Source of the DNA: CAVPEW01 sp050247895
Lineage (GTDB): Bacteria; Actinomycetota; Acidimicrobiia; Acidimicrobiales; VFJN01
Length of the DNA stretch: 9,670 nt
Reading direction: 5' to 3'
Assembly (NCBI GenBank): GCA_050247895.1
Contig: JBFWTJ010000144.1
Span: forward strand, 1-9,670
The notes under the pieces were generated by a model. That model ran no database searches. It was not told the origin of the DNA and was given only the letters and a program-made list of their open reading frames with translations. Below are positions 1 to 6,382 of the stretch, in pieces (positions within the stretch are counted from its first letter, which is position 1; each line of letters opens with the position of its first letter). Made by a program: the position numbers and the translations under genes.

Positions 1-1
1 C

Positions 2-691
<690 letters not shown>

Positions 692-702
692 GGCCGGCCC
701 GG

Positions 703-716
703 TAGGCTGCCCGGCC
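703..716 (+). promoter_or_regulatory. Candidate -10 box for leaderless transcription of the 91-aa gene
   Basis: TAGGCT at 703-708 is followed by 8 nt and then the ATG at 717. Actinobacteria commonly start leaderless mRNAs at the start codon, with a TANNNT box about 7 nt upstream. No Shine-Dalgarno is visible before this ATG, which fits. The perfect palindrome GGGCCGGCCC (691-700) lies just upstream. Inferred from spacing and motif only. Confidence 0.5.
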
Positions 717-992
717 ATGTCCGAGACCGCCGTCGACGAGGCCCCCCAACCCCCGGTCGCCCACGCCAAGATCGTGTACGTCGGTCCGGTGGCGCCCCAC
801 TGGGACATCCGATCCGAGTTCGGCGACCGGCAGGTGATCGACGACTTCCGGGTCCGGGTCGAGGCGAGGCTCCGGCTGCTGCCGCCCCACGACCCCCAGT
901 TCCGGCGCAACCGCGAGCGGGTCAACCGCGACGCCGACCGGGAGAACATCCTCCTGGAGTGGGACACCGGCCTGCCGGGCGACAACGAGTAA
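717..992 (+). CDS. Small protein of unknown function upstream of ppk (91 aa)
   Basis: I do not recognise this protein. ATG 717 is preferred over the upstream in-frame GTG at 681, because the GTG would overlap the protease stop and a TAGGCT box sits 8 nt before the ATG. The first 14 or so residues are acidic and proline-rich (MSETAVDEAPQPP) and look disordered. The rest, from AKIVYVGPVAPHW to ENILLEWDTG, is charged and mixes predicted beta and helix, with an Arg-rich middle (RVRVEARLRLLPPHDPQFRRNRERVNRD). There is no signal peptide, membrane segment or cysteine, so it is probably cytosolic. It has GC-rich coding character like its neighbours, and real coding is likely because the protein is compositionally ordinary and fills the gap exactly. 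It ends 48 nt before ppk, with its own candidate promoter, so it may be a separate short transcription unit or an accessory to polyphosphate metabolism. The latter is guesswork from position. Confidence 0.7.
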   Translation: MSETAVDEAPQPPVAHAKIVYVGPVAPHWDIRSEFGDRQVIDDFRVRVEARLRLLPPHDPQFRRNRERVNRDADRENILLEWDTGLPGDNE

Positions 993-998
993 CCCCCT

Positions 999-1040
999 GT
1001 TCACCGGGCCGTCGCCGGCCCGGATCGTAGGATCCCGGGT
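999..1040 (+). promoter_or_regulatory. ppk promoter: GTTCACC half-site plus -10 box, leaderless spacing
   Basis: TAGGAT at 1028-1033 sits 7 nt before the GTG start at 1041, the leaderless arrangement. GTTCACC at 999-1005 matches the unit repeated before pstS and lies 29 nt upstream of the -10 box, about where the last Pho unit lies relative to the pstS -10 box. Flanking GTAACCC (989) and GTCGCC (1011) are weak and not in strict 11-nt phase. The -10 assignment is reasonable; Pho control of ppk from here is tentative. Confidence 0.5.
1004..1023 (+). terminator. GC hairpin between the 91-aa gene and ppk
   Basis: A perfect 8-bp stem, CCGGGCCG / CGGCCCGG (1004-1011 and 1016-1023) with loop TCGC, starts 12 nt after the TAA stop. 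No T-run follows, so it would be an actinobacterial-type U-less terminator at best. It also overlaps the -35 region of ppk and could instead be an operator or neutral. Confidence 0.4.
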
Positions 1041-3128
1041 GTGACCGCGATCTCCCCGGAGACCAGCGAAGAGGTCGTCGCGCCGCGCTACCTCAACCGC
1101 GAGCTGTCGTGGCTCGACTTCAACGCCCGCGTCCTGGCCCTGGCCGCCGACGAGTCGGTGCCCCTCCTGGAGCGGGCCAAGTTCCTGGCCATCTTCAGCC
1201 AGAACCTGGACGAGTTCTTCCAGGTGCGGGTGGCGGGCCTCAAGGACCAGCTCGCCGCCGGGCTCGGCGCGGTCACGCCCGACGGGCGTACCCCGGCCGA
1301 GCAGCTCCTCGACGTGGGCGACCGGGTCGCCCGGCTGGTGAAGGCCCAGGAGCGCCTGTTCCTCCACGAGGTGGCGCCCGGCCTGGCCGACGTCGGCGTC
1401 CGCTTCTCCTCCTGGGCCGACCTGGACGACGACGACGAGAAGTTCCTGGTCGACACGTTCGAGCAGCGGATCTTCCCGGTGCTGACCCCGCTGGCGGTCG
1501 ACCCCGGCCACCCGTTCCCCTACATCTCGGACCTGTCGCTCAACCTGGCCGTCGAGCTGCGCGAGCCCGAGACCGGCGACCGCCGCTTCGCCCGGGTCAA
1601 GGTGCCCGACCTGCTGCCCCGCTTCGTGGTCATGCCCGACGGCGAGCGGTTCGTGCCCCTCGAGCAGGTCATCGCCGCCCACCTGGGCCAGCTCTTCCCC
1701 GGCATGGTGATCGACGGGCACCACGCCTTCCGGGTCACCCGCAACGCGGATCTGACCCTCGAGGAGGAGGACGCCGACGACCTGCTCGCCGCGGTCGAGC
1801 TCGAGCTGCGCCGCCGGCGCTTCGGCCGGGCGGTGCGGCTCGAGGTGGCCGACTCGATCTCGGCCGAGACGCTGGACCTGCTCCAGCGCGAGCTGGACGT
1901 GGCCGACGACGACACCTACCGCCACGCCGGACCGCTCGACCTGGGTGGGCTGTGGGCGGTCCACGACCTGGAGCGGCCCGACCTCAAGGACCAGGCCTGG
2001 GTGCCGGTGACCCAGCTCCGCCTCGATGCCGAGGACCCGGTGGACGTCTTCTCGGTCATCCGGGACGGCGACGTGCTGGTCCACCACCCCTACGACTCGT
2101 TCACCACCTCGACCGAGGAGTTCATCCGCCAGGCCGCCCGCGACCCCCAGGTCCTGGCCATCAAGATGACCCTCTACCGGACCTCGGGCGACAGCCCGAT
2201 CGTCAAGAACCTGATCCGGGCGGCCGAGCGGGGCAAGCAGGTGGCGGCCCTCGTCGAGCTGAAGGCTCGCTTCGACGAGGGCGCCAACATCGAGTGGGCC
2301 CGGGCCCTGGAGACCGCGGGGGTCCACGTCGTCTACGGGCTGGTCGGGCTCAAGGTCCACACCAAGACGGCCCTGGTGGTGCGGGACGAACCCGAGGGGG
2401 TCCGGCGCTACTGCCACGTCGGCACCGGCAACTACAACGGCAAGACGGCCCGGATCTACGAGGACGTCGGGCTGCTCACCGCCGACTCCGACATCGGTGC
2501 CGACCTCACCCAGCTCTTCAACTACCTCACCGGCTACGGGCGCGACGTGCGCTACGAGAAGCTCCTCGTGGCCCCCCACTCGATCCGCCCGGGACTGGGC
2601 GCGCTGATCCGCTCGGAGATCGCCGCGGCCCGGGCCGGGCGCCCGGCGGCCATCACCCTGAAGATGAACAGCCTGGTCGACGCGGCCATGATCGACCTGC
2701 TCTACGAGGCGTCGCAGGCCGGGGTCGAGGTCGATCTGGTCGTGCGGGGCATCTGCTGCCTGATCCCCGGCGTGCCCGGGCGCTCGGAGCGCATCCGGGT
2801 CCGGTCGATCGTCGGCCGCTACCTGGAGCACTCCCGGATCTACCGCTTCGCCAACGGAGCCGGCCCGGGTCGGCCCACCTACCTGATCGGGTCGGCCGAC
2901 CTCATGCCCCGCAACCTCGACCGCCGGGTCGAGGCGCTGGTCCCGGTGGACGACCCGGCGCTCCAGGAGCGCCTGGAGGAGGTCCTGCAGACCGTCCTGG
3001 CCGACGACACCCTGGCCTGGACCCTCGACGCCGAGGGCGGCTGGCGCCACGTCGAGGTCGAGGGGACCGTCGACACCCACCTGCGGCTCCAGGACCGCGC
3101 CCTGGCCCGGGCCCGCCGCCGGGCCTGA
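1041..3128 (+). CDS. ppk1: Polyphosphate kinase 1 (PPK1)
   Basis: Reversibly polymerises the gamma-phosphate of ATP into polyphosphate; cytosolic or membrane-associated. At 695 residues it has the usual family length. Seen: the N-domain signature YLNRELSWLDFN (about residues 17-28) and NLDEFFQVRVAGL (55-67); the head domain; then two phospholipase-D-like C domains. The catalytic set is complete: the phosphorylated His in KVHTKTA is H440, the HVGTGNYN His is H459, the second-domain His in YLEHSRIY is H597, and Mg/ATP arginines are R380 (LYRT) and R410 (ARFDE). Each is offset by +5 from the E. coli residues 435, 454, 592, 375 and 405, so spacing is conserved over the whole catalytic half. GTG 1041 is chosen because it is the first start of the frame, fits the family N-terminus and lies 7 nt after a TAGGAT box. 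Its position immediately before the pst operon links storage with uptake. Its stop is 179 nt before pstS. Confidence 0.97.
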   Translation: MTAISPETSEEVVAPRYLNRELSWLDFNARVLALAADESVPLLERAKFLAIFSQNLDEFFQVRVAGLKDQLAAGLGAVTPDGRTPAEQLLDVGDRVARLVKAQERLFLHEVAPGLADVGVRFSSWADLDDDDEKFLVDTFEQRIFPVLTPLAVDPGHPFPYISDLSLNLAVELREPETGDRRFARVKVPDLLPRFVVMPDGERFVPLEQVIAAHLGQLFPGMVIDGHHAFRVTRNADLTLEEEDADDLLAAVELELRRRRFGRAVRLEVADSISAETLDLLQRELDVADDDTYRHAGPLDLGGLWAVHDLERPDLKDQAWVPVTQLRLDAEDPVDVFSVIRDGDVLVHHPYDSFTTSTEEFIRQAARDPQVLAIKMTLYRTSGDSPIVKNLIRAAERGKQVAALVELKARFDEGANIEWARALETAGVHVVYGLVGLKVHTKTALVVRDEPEGVRRYCHVGTGNYNGKTARIYEDVGLLTADSDIGADLTQLFNYLTGYGRDVRYEKLLVAPHSIRPGLGALIRSEIAAARAGRPAAITLKMNSLVDAAMIDLLYEASQAGVEVDLVVRGICCLIPGVPGRSERIRVRSIVGRYLEHSRIYRFANGAGPGRPTYLIGSADLMPRNLDRRVEALVPVDDPALQERLEEVLQTVLADDTLAWTLDAEGGWRHVEVEGTVDTHLRLQDRALARARRRA

Positions 3129-3149
3129 CGCGGCCCTCGGCCGGTCCAG

Positions 3150-3226
3150 GTCACCGGGAAGACGCCCCGCCGTTACCCGAAGGTTACGAACTCGTTCACC
3201 TCCGGTTCACCTCCGTCACGCCTGCG
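3150..3226 (+). promoter_or_regulatory. Tandem Pho box: 11-nt direct repeats before pstS
   Basis: Two identical abutting units GTTCACCTCCG occupy 3194-3204 and 3205-3215. In exact 11-nt phase upstream are GTTACGAACTC (3183-3193) and GTTACCCGAAG (3172-3182), and two periods further up GTCACCGGGAA (3150-3160); the unit at 3161-3171 is degenerate. TCACGCCTGCG (3216-3226) continues downstream. Known: Streptomyces PhoP binds tandem 11-nt units with GTTCACC cores, and mycobacterial RegX3 sites resemble them. The core at 3172-3215 is the secure part. The array ends at the expected -35 region of the TACCGT box, the usual position for activation under phosphate starvation. The binding regulator is probably the partner of the kinase at 8688, outside this window. 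Confidence 0.85.
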
Positions 3227-3230
3227 TGAC
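3215..3230 (+). promoter_or_regulatory. Perfect 16-nt palindrome at the -35 region of pstS
   Basis: GTCACGC-CT-GCGTGAC is two perfect 7-nt inverted arms with a 2-nt spacer, sharing its first base with the last Pho repeat. Its centre is about 20 nt upstream of the TACCGT box. This is operator-like geometry for a dimeric regulator, or a coincidence of a Pho unit facing an opposing copy of itself. Nothing in the window says which protein would bind. Confidence 0.5.
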
Positions 3231-3242
3231 ACCGGGCGTGCT

Positions 3243-3248
3243 TACCGT
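3243..3248 (+). promoter_or_regulatory. Candidate -10 box of pstS
   Basis: TACCGT fits TANNNT and is placed correctly below the Pho repeats. The transcript would begin near 3255-3257. The spacing to the in-frame GTG at 3257 is 8 nt, the same as seen before the 91-aa gene, so a leaderless start there cannot be excluded. Confidence 0.55.
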
Positions 3249-3253
3249 CGGAT

Positions 3254-3276
3254 CCGGTGGCGTCCCCCGCCACCGG
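3254..3276 (+). promoter_or_regulatory. 5' stem-loop of the pstS transcript
   Basis: CCGGTGGCG (3254-3262), loop TCCCC, CGCCACCGG (3268-3276) form a perfect 9-bp stem. It coincides with the predicted mRNA 5' end and precedes the Shine-Dalgarno by 14 nt. A 5'-terminal hairpin can stabilise an mRNA; here it would also bury the GTG at 3257. The structure is seen; the role is inferred. Confidence 0.5.
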
Positions 3277-3290
3277 TCCCGCAGCAGCCC

Positions 3291-3297
3291 AAGGAGG
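3291..3297 (+). promoter_or_regulatory. Strong ribosome binding site of pstS
   Basis: AAGGAGG lies 10 nt before GTG 3308 and 19 nt before ATG 3317. It is the best Shine-Dalgarno in the window. It favours GTG 3308 as the start over GTG 3257, fitting high output of the binding protein. Confidence 0.8.
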
Positions 3298-3307
3298 GCA
3301 ATCACAC

Positions 3308-4369
3308 GTGAACCCCATGAAGCGCCGACTGGCGTGGCTGACCCCGTTCCTGGCGCTCAGCCTCCTCGCCGCCGCGTGCGGCGACGATGACGACGACGCA
3401 GGTAGCGACAACTCCGGTGAGGGCTCGGGCGGGGCCGTGGGGGACTGCCCCGAAGTCGACGGCGACGTGAACATCTCCGGTTCCTCGACCGTCGAGCCGA
3501 TCTCGGCCGCGGTGGGCGAGAAGCTCCTCGACTGCGGCTCGGGCGTGGCCGCCACCGTCGACGGTCCCGGCACCGGTGACGGCTTCGAGCTGTTCTGCGA
3601 CGGCGACACCGACATCTCCGACGCCTCCCGGCCGATCTCCGACGACGAGATCACGGCCTGCGAGGAGGGTGGCATCGAGTTCATCGAGCTCAAGGTGGCC
3701 GTGGACGGCATCTCGGTGCTGACCAACTCGGCCAACGAGGCCATCGACTGCCTGAGCTTCGCCGACCTCTACGCCCTGATCGGCCCGGAGTCCGAGGGCT
3801 TCAAGAAGTGGTCGGACGCCCAGTCGCTGGCCGACGAGCTCGGTTCGGACACGGAGTTCCCGAACGCCAACCTGTCGATCACCGCACCTGGCGCCGAGTC
3901 CGGCACCTACGACTCGTTCCTGGAGATCGTGTTCGGCGACATCGCCGAGGAGCGCGAGCAGGACGAGACGGCCCGGCCGGACTACGCCTCGCAGGCCGAC
4001 GACACGGCGATCATCGCCGGCATCGAGGGCTCCGACTCCAGCCTGGGCTGGGTCGGCTTCGCCTTCGCCGAGGAGGCCGGTGACAAGGTCAAGGAGATCG
4101 CCATCGCCGAGGAGCCCGGCGGCGACTGCATCGAGCCCACGGCCGAGACCATCGCCAGCAACGAGTACCCGATCAGCCGTGACCTGTTCATCTACGTGAA
4201 CGCGGCCGCGGCCGAGGAGAACGAGGCCGTCGCGGCCTACGTCGACTTCTACCTGTCCGACGCCGGCATCGCCTCGGTCTCCGAGGTGGGCTACGTCGAC
4301 CTGGACGGCGACTCGTTGGAGGCGACCCGCTCGACCTGGGCGGACCGCACCACCGGCTCGAACGTCTGA
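3308..4369 (+). CDS. pstS: PstS phosphate-binding lipoprotein of the Pst ABC transporter
   Basis: Captures phosphate outside the membrane and delivers it to PstC/PstA. 353 residues from GTG 3308, chosen for the Shine-Dalgarno 10 nt upstream; ATG 3317 (three residues shorter) and the longer GTG 3257 are alternatives. Seen: basic n-region (MKRR), hydrophobic core and LLAAAC with the lipid-accepting Cys24; then an acidic Gly/Ser tether (GDDDDDAGSDNSGEGSGG). The mature domain has SGSSTV (57-62), DGPGTGDGF (85-93), DISDASRPI (102-110) and APGAESGTYDSF (around S198-T200), the PstS ligand-loop signatures. Beyond Cys24 there are six cysteines (47, 76, 97, 118, 148, 274), an even number suited to disulfides. 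The Pho box lies directly upstream, and a perfect hairpin starts 18 nt downstream of the stop, probably setting pstS apart from the permease genes in expression. Confidence 0.95.
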   Translation: MNPMKRRLAWLTPFLALSLLAAACGDDDDDAGSDNSGEGSGGAVGDCPEVDGDVNISGSSTVEPISAAVGEKLLDCGSGVAATVDGPGTGDGFELFCDGDTDISDASRPISDDEITACEEGGIEFIELKVAVDGISVLTNSANEAIDCLSFADLYALIGPESEGFKKWSDAQSLADELGSDTEFPNANLSITAPGAESGTYDSFLEIVFGDIAEEREQDETARPDYASQADDTAIIAGIEGSDSSLGWVGFAFAEEAGDKVKEIAIAEEPGGDCIEPTAETIASNEYPISRDLFIYVNAAAAEENEAVAAYVDFYLSDAGIASVSEVGYVDLDGDSLEATRSTWADRTTGSNV

Positions 4370-4386
4370 ACCACCCTCAGCGCGGT

Positions 4387-4421
4387 CCGGAGCCGGCCCC
4401 CTAGCGTGGGGCCGGCTCCGG
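4387..4421 (+). terminator. Perfect 14-bp hairpin between pstS and pstC (partial terminator or mRNA stabiliser)
   Basis: CCGGAGCCGGCCCC (4387-4400) and its exact complement GGGGCCGGCTCCGG (4408-4421) flank the 7-nt loop CTAGCGT. It lies 17 nt after the pstS stop. No T-run follows. Known: hairpins behind ABC-transporter binding-protein genes often let more binding protein than permease be made, by partial termination or by protecting the upstream mRNA. The loop contains TAGCGT, a TANNNT match, so a local promoter is also possible, but no start codon lies at leaderless distance. Confidence 0.7.
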
Positions 4422-4436
4422 CCGTCGAACCGCCCG

Positions 4437-4469
4437 ATCCACCTTCCCCCGACCCCCCCACCTCCCCAC
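4437..4469 (+). promoter_or_regulatory. C-rich, nearly G-free leader before pstC
   Basis: 23 of 33 bases are C and only one is G, in a genome where G and C are otherwise balanced. It follows the pstS hairpin and would be single-stranded RNA. Such C-over-G segments resemble Rho-loading (rut) regions, so Rho-dependent attenuation between pstS and pstC is conceivable. The composition is seen; the function is speculative. Confidence 0.35.
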
Positions 4470-4480
4470 GAGGACCGCCG

Positions 4481-5416
4481 ATGTCCGATGCTTCCGGGAC
4501 GATGACGCTGGCCGACCTGCAGGGCGACCCGCGCCGGCTGCGCAAGGAGCGGATCGTCCGCTCGGTGCTGACCGCCGCCGCGGTGATCTCGATCGTGGTC
4601 AGCGCCGGGATCGTCTACTCGCTGGCCAAGGAGACCTGGACCTTCGTCACCGAGGTCGAGTGGGACAAGGTCCTCTTCGCCAACGGCTGGTTCCCCCGCC
4701 AGGGCGTCTACGACATCCGGACGCTGATCGTGGGCAGCCTGTGGGTCACCGTGATCGCCATGATCGTGGCCATGCCCATCGGGCTCGGCTCGGCCATCTA
4801 CCTGTCCGAGTACGCCCGGCCCCGGGTCCGCAAGGTCCTCAAGCCGACGCTCGAGGTCCTGGCCGGCATCCCCAGCGTCGTGCTGGGCTTCTTCGCCGTG
4901 TCGGTCATCTCGCCCGACATCGTGCGCACCTTCTTCAGCGGCGCCAACCTGTTCAACCTGACCGCCGCCGGCATCGGCGTGGGCATCCTGTCCATCCCGC
5001 TGGTCGCCTCGGTCTCCGAGGACGCCCTGCGCTCGGTGCCCGCCGCCCTGCGCGAGGCCAGCTACGGGATGGGCGCCCGCAAGATCACCACGGTCGTCAA
5101 GGTCGTGGTCCCCGCGGCCATCTCCGGCCTGGTCGCCGCCGCGATCCTGGCCGTGTCCCGGGCCATCGGCGAGACCATGGTCGTGTTCATCGCCGGCGGC
5201 GCGGCGGGCAACCAGGCCTTCGAGCTCGACCCGCTCAAGCCCGGCCTGACCATGACCGCGGCGATGGCCACCCAGGCCCAGGGCACCGACCAGGTGCGGG
5301 GTGAGGCCCTGACGTTCCAGAGCCTCTACTTCGTGGGCGCGGTGCTGTTCGTCGTCACGCTGCTGCTCAACATGTTCGCCGACCGCTTCGTCCGCCGGGT
5401 GCGGCAGAGCTACTAG
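4481..5416 (+). CDS. pstC: PstC phosphate ABC transporter permease
   Basis: Inner-membrane half of the phosphate channel; pairs with PstA and is driven by PstB. 311 residues from ATG 4481, chosen for the ACGAGGA ribosome site (4468-4474). The in-frame GTG at 4406 would add 25 Pro-rich residues read from the hairpin and C-rich leader and is rejected. Seen: a charged N-terminus, first membrane helix at about 29-48, a periplasmic stretch with FANGWFPRQGVYDIR, then five more hydrophobic helices (about 81-108, 124-144, 157-177, 208-240, 281-299). The PstB-docking EAA loop is REASYGMGARKITTVVKVVVP (191-211 including the adjoining strand), and SRAIGET (226-232) is the conserved charged segment of PstC. 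The stop TAG overlaps the ribosome site of pstA, and only 8 nt separate the genes, implying coupled expression. Confidence 0.95.
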   Translation: MSDASGTMTLADLQGDPRRLRKERIVRSVLTAAAVISIVVSAGIVYSLAKETWTFVTEVEWDKVLFANGWFPRQGVYDIRTLIVGSLWVTVIAMIVAMPIGLGSAIYLSEYARPRVRKVLKPTLEVLAGIPSVVLGFFAVSVISPDIVRTFFSGANLFNLTAAGIGVGILSIPLVASVSEDALRSVPAALREASYGMGARKITTVVKVVVPAAISGLVAAAILAVSRAIGETMVVFIAGGAAGNQAFELDPLKPGLTMTAAMATQAQGTDQVRGEALTFQSLYFVGAVLFVVTLLLNMFADRFVRRVRQSY

Positions 5417-5419
5417 GAG
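5415..5419 (+). promoter_or_regulatory. pstA ribosome binding site within the pstC stop
   Basis: AGGAG begins on the second base of the pstC TAG stop and lies 5 nt before ATG 5425, so ribosomes ending pstC cover the pstA initiation site. Confidence 0.7.
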
Positions 5420-5424
5420 CCGAG

Positions 5425-6378
5425 ATGGCGCTGACCTCCACCATCGGCTCGGCCGGCCGCGACGCCACCGTCGAGTCCGTCCGCCGCCAGCTCACCGAGG
5501 CCCCCCGCGACCTCACCGGCCAGGTCTTCCGGGCCCTGCTCCTGGCCGCGCTGGGCGTGTCGATCCTGGTCCTGGTCGTCCTGTTCGTTGACGTGCTCAG
5601 CACCGGGTCGGGCGTCTTCGCCGACCGGGCCGAGTCGTTCCTCTCCGGTGGCCTGCGCACCAGCGCCGATGCCGCCGGCGTGTTCCAGGCCATCCGGGGC
5701 ACGTTCTGGATCGCGGTGTTCGTGATCGTGCTGGCCTTCCCGGTCGGCATCGGCGCCGCCCTCTACCTCGAGGAGTACGCCACCAAGGGCCGGCTGACCC
5801 GGGTCCTGGACATCAACATCCGGAACCTGGCCGGCGTCCCCTCGATCGTCTACGGCATCCTCGGTCTCACGCTGTTCGTGCAGACCTTCGACGGCTTCAC
5901 CGGTGGCCGCACCCTCATGTCGGCCGGGCTGACCCTGGCCATCCTGGTCCTGCCCATCATCATCATCACCTCGGCCGAGGCCGTCCGGGCCGTCCCGCAG
6001 TCGCTGCGCGAGGCCGGCTTCGGGGTCGGGGCCACCCGCTGGGAGGTGACCCGCTCCCAGGTCATCCCCTACGCCCTGCCCGGGATCATCACCGGCACCG
6101 TGCTGGCCCTGGCCCGCGCCATCGGCGAGGCGGCCCCGCTGCTGCTCTGCGGTGCGGTGACGGGCCTGCTCCCGGGCCGGGAGGGCCTGCTCGACGTGGG
6201 CCAGCTCACCGACCGCTTCACCGCCTTGCCCATCGTGATCGCCGAGTGGTCCCGGACGCCCCGGGCCGGCTTCGACGAGATCGCCGCCGCGGCGATCATC
6301 GTGATGCTGGCCATCGTCCTGGCCATGAACACCGTGGCGATCGTCCTGCGCAACCACTTCGAGAAGAAGAGGACCTGA
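5425..6378 (+). CDS. pstA: PstA phosphate ABC transporter permease
   Basis: Second permease of the phosphate channel. 317 residues from ATG 5425 with AGGAG 5 nt upstream. Seen: an N-terminal cytoplasmic segment of about 35 residues, a membrane helix at about 37-56, a periplasmic loop, then helices at about 94-115, 135-153, 168-182, 215-245 and 287-308. The EAA loop for PstB contact is REAGFGVGATRWEVTRSQVIP (195-215, loop plus start of the next helix), and ARAIGEAAPLL (230-240) is the conserved charged motif of PstA. It ends in a basic tail (RNHFEKKRT). It has the normal family length. The stop is 4 nt before pstB. PstA and PstC are similar in plan but clearly separate genes here, with no fusion. 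Confidence 0.95.
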   Translation: MALTSTIGSAGRDATVESVRRQLTEAPRDLTGQVFRALLLAALGVSILVLVVLFVDVLSTGSGVFADRAESFLSGGLRTSADAAGVFQAIRGTFWIAVFVIVLAFPVGIGAALYLEEYATKGRLTRVLDINIRNLAGVPSIVYGILGLTLFVQTFDGFTGGRTLMSAGLTLAILVLPIIIITSAEAVRAVPQSLREAGFGVGATRWEVTRSQVIPYALPGIITGTVLALARAIGEAAPLLLCGAVTGLLPGREGLLDVGQLTDRFTALPIVIAEWSRTPRAGFDEIAAAAIIVMLAIVLAMNTVAIVLRNHFEKKRT

Positions 6379-6382
6379 GCCC

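Noticed and set aside
3131..3143. Short inverted repeat CGGCC-CTC-GGCCG after ppk as a terminator
   Set aside because: Only 5 bp with a 3-nt loop and no T-run; such repeats are common by chance at this GC content.
1109..3229. 706-residue + strand frame overlapping ppk
   Set aside because: Arg/Pro/Gly-rich out-of-frame reading of ppk that would run through the Pho box; no family features.
4406..4480. Upstream GTG start for pstC adding 25 residues
   Set aside because: The extension is Pro-rich, begins in the hairpin loop region and has no ribosome site, while ATG 4481 has ACGAGGA at proper distance.
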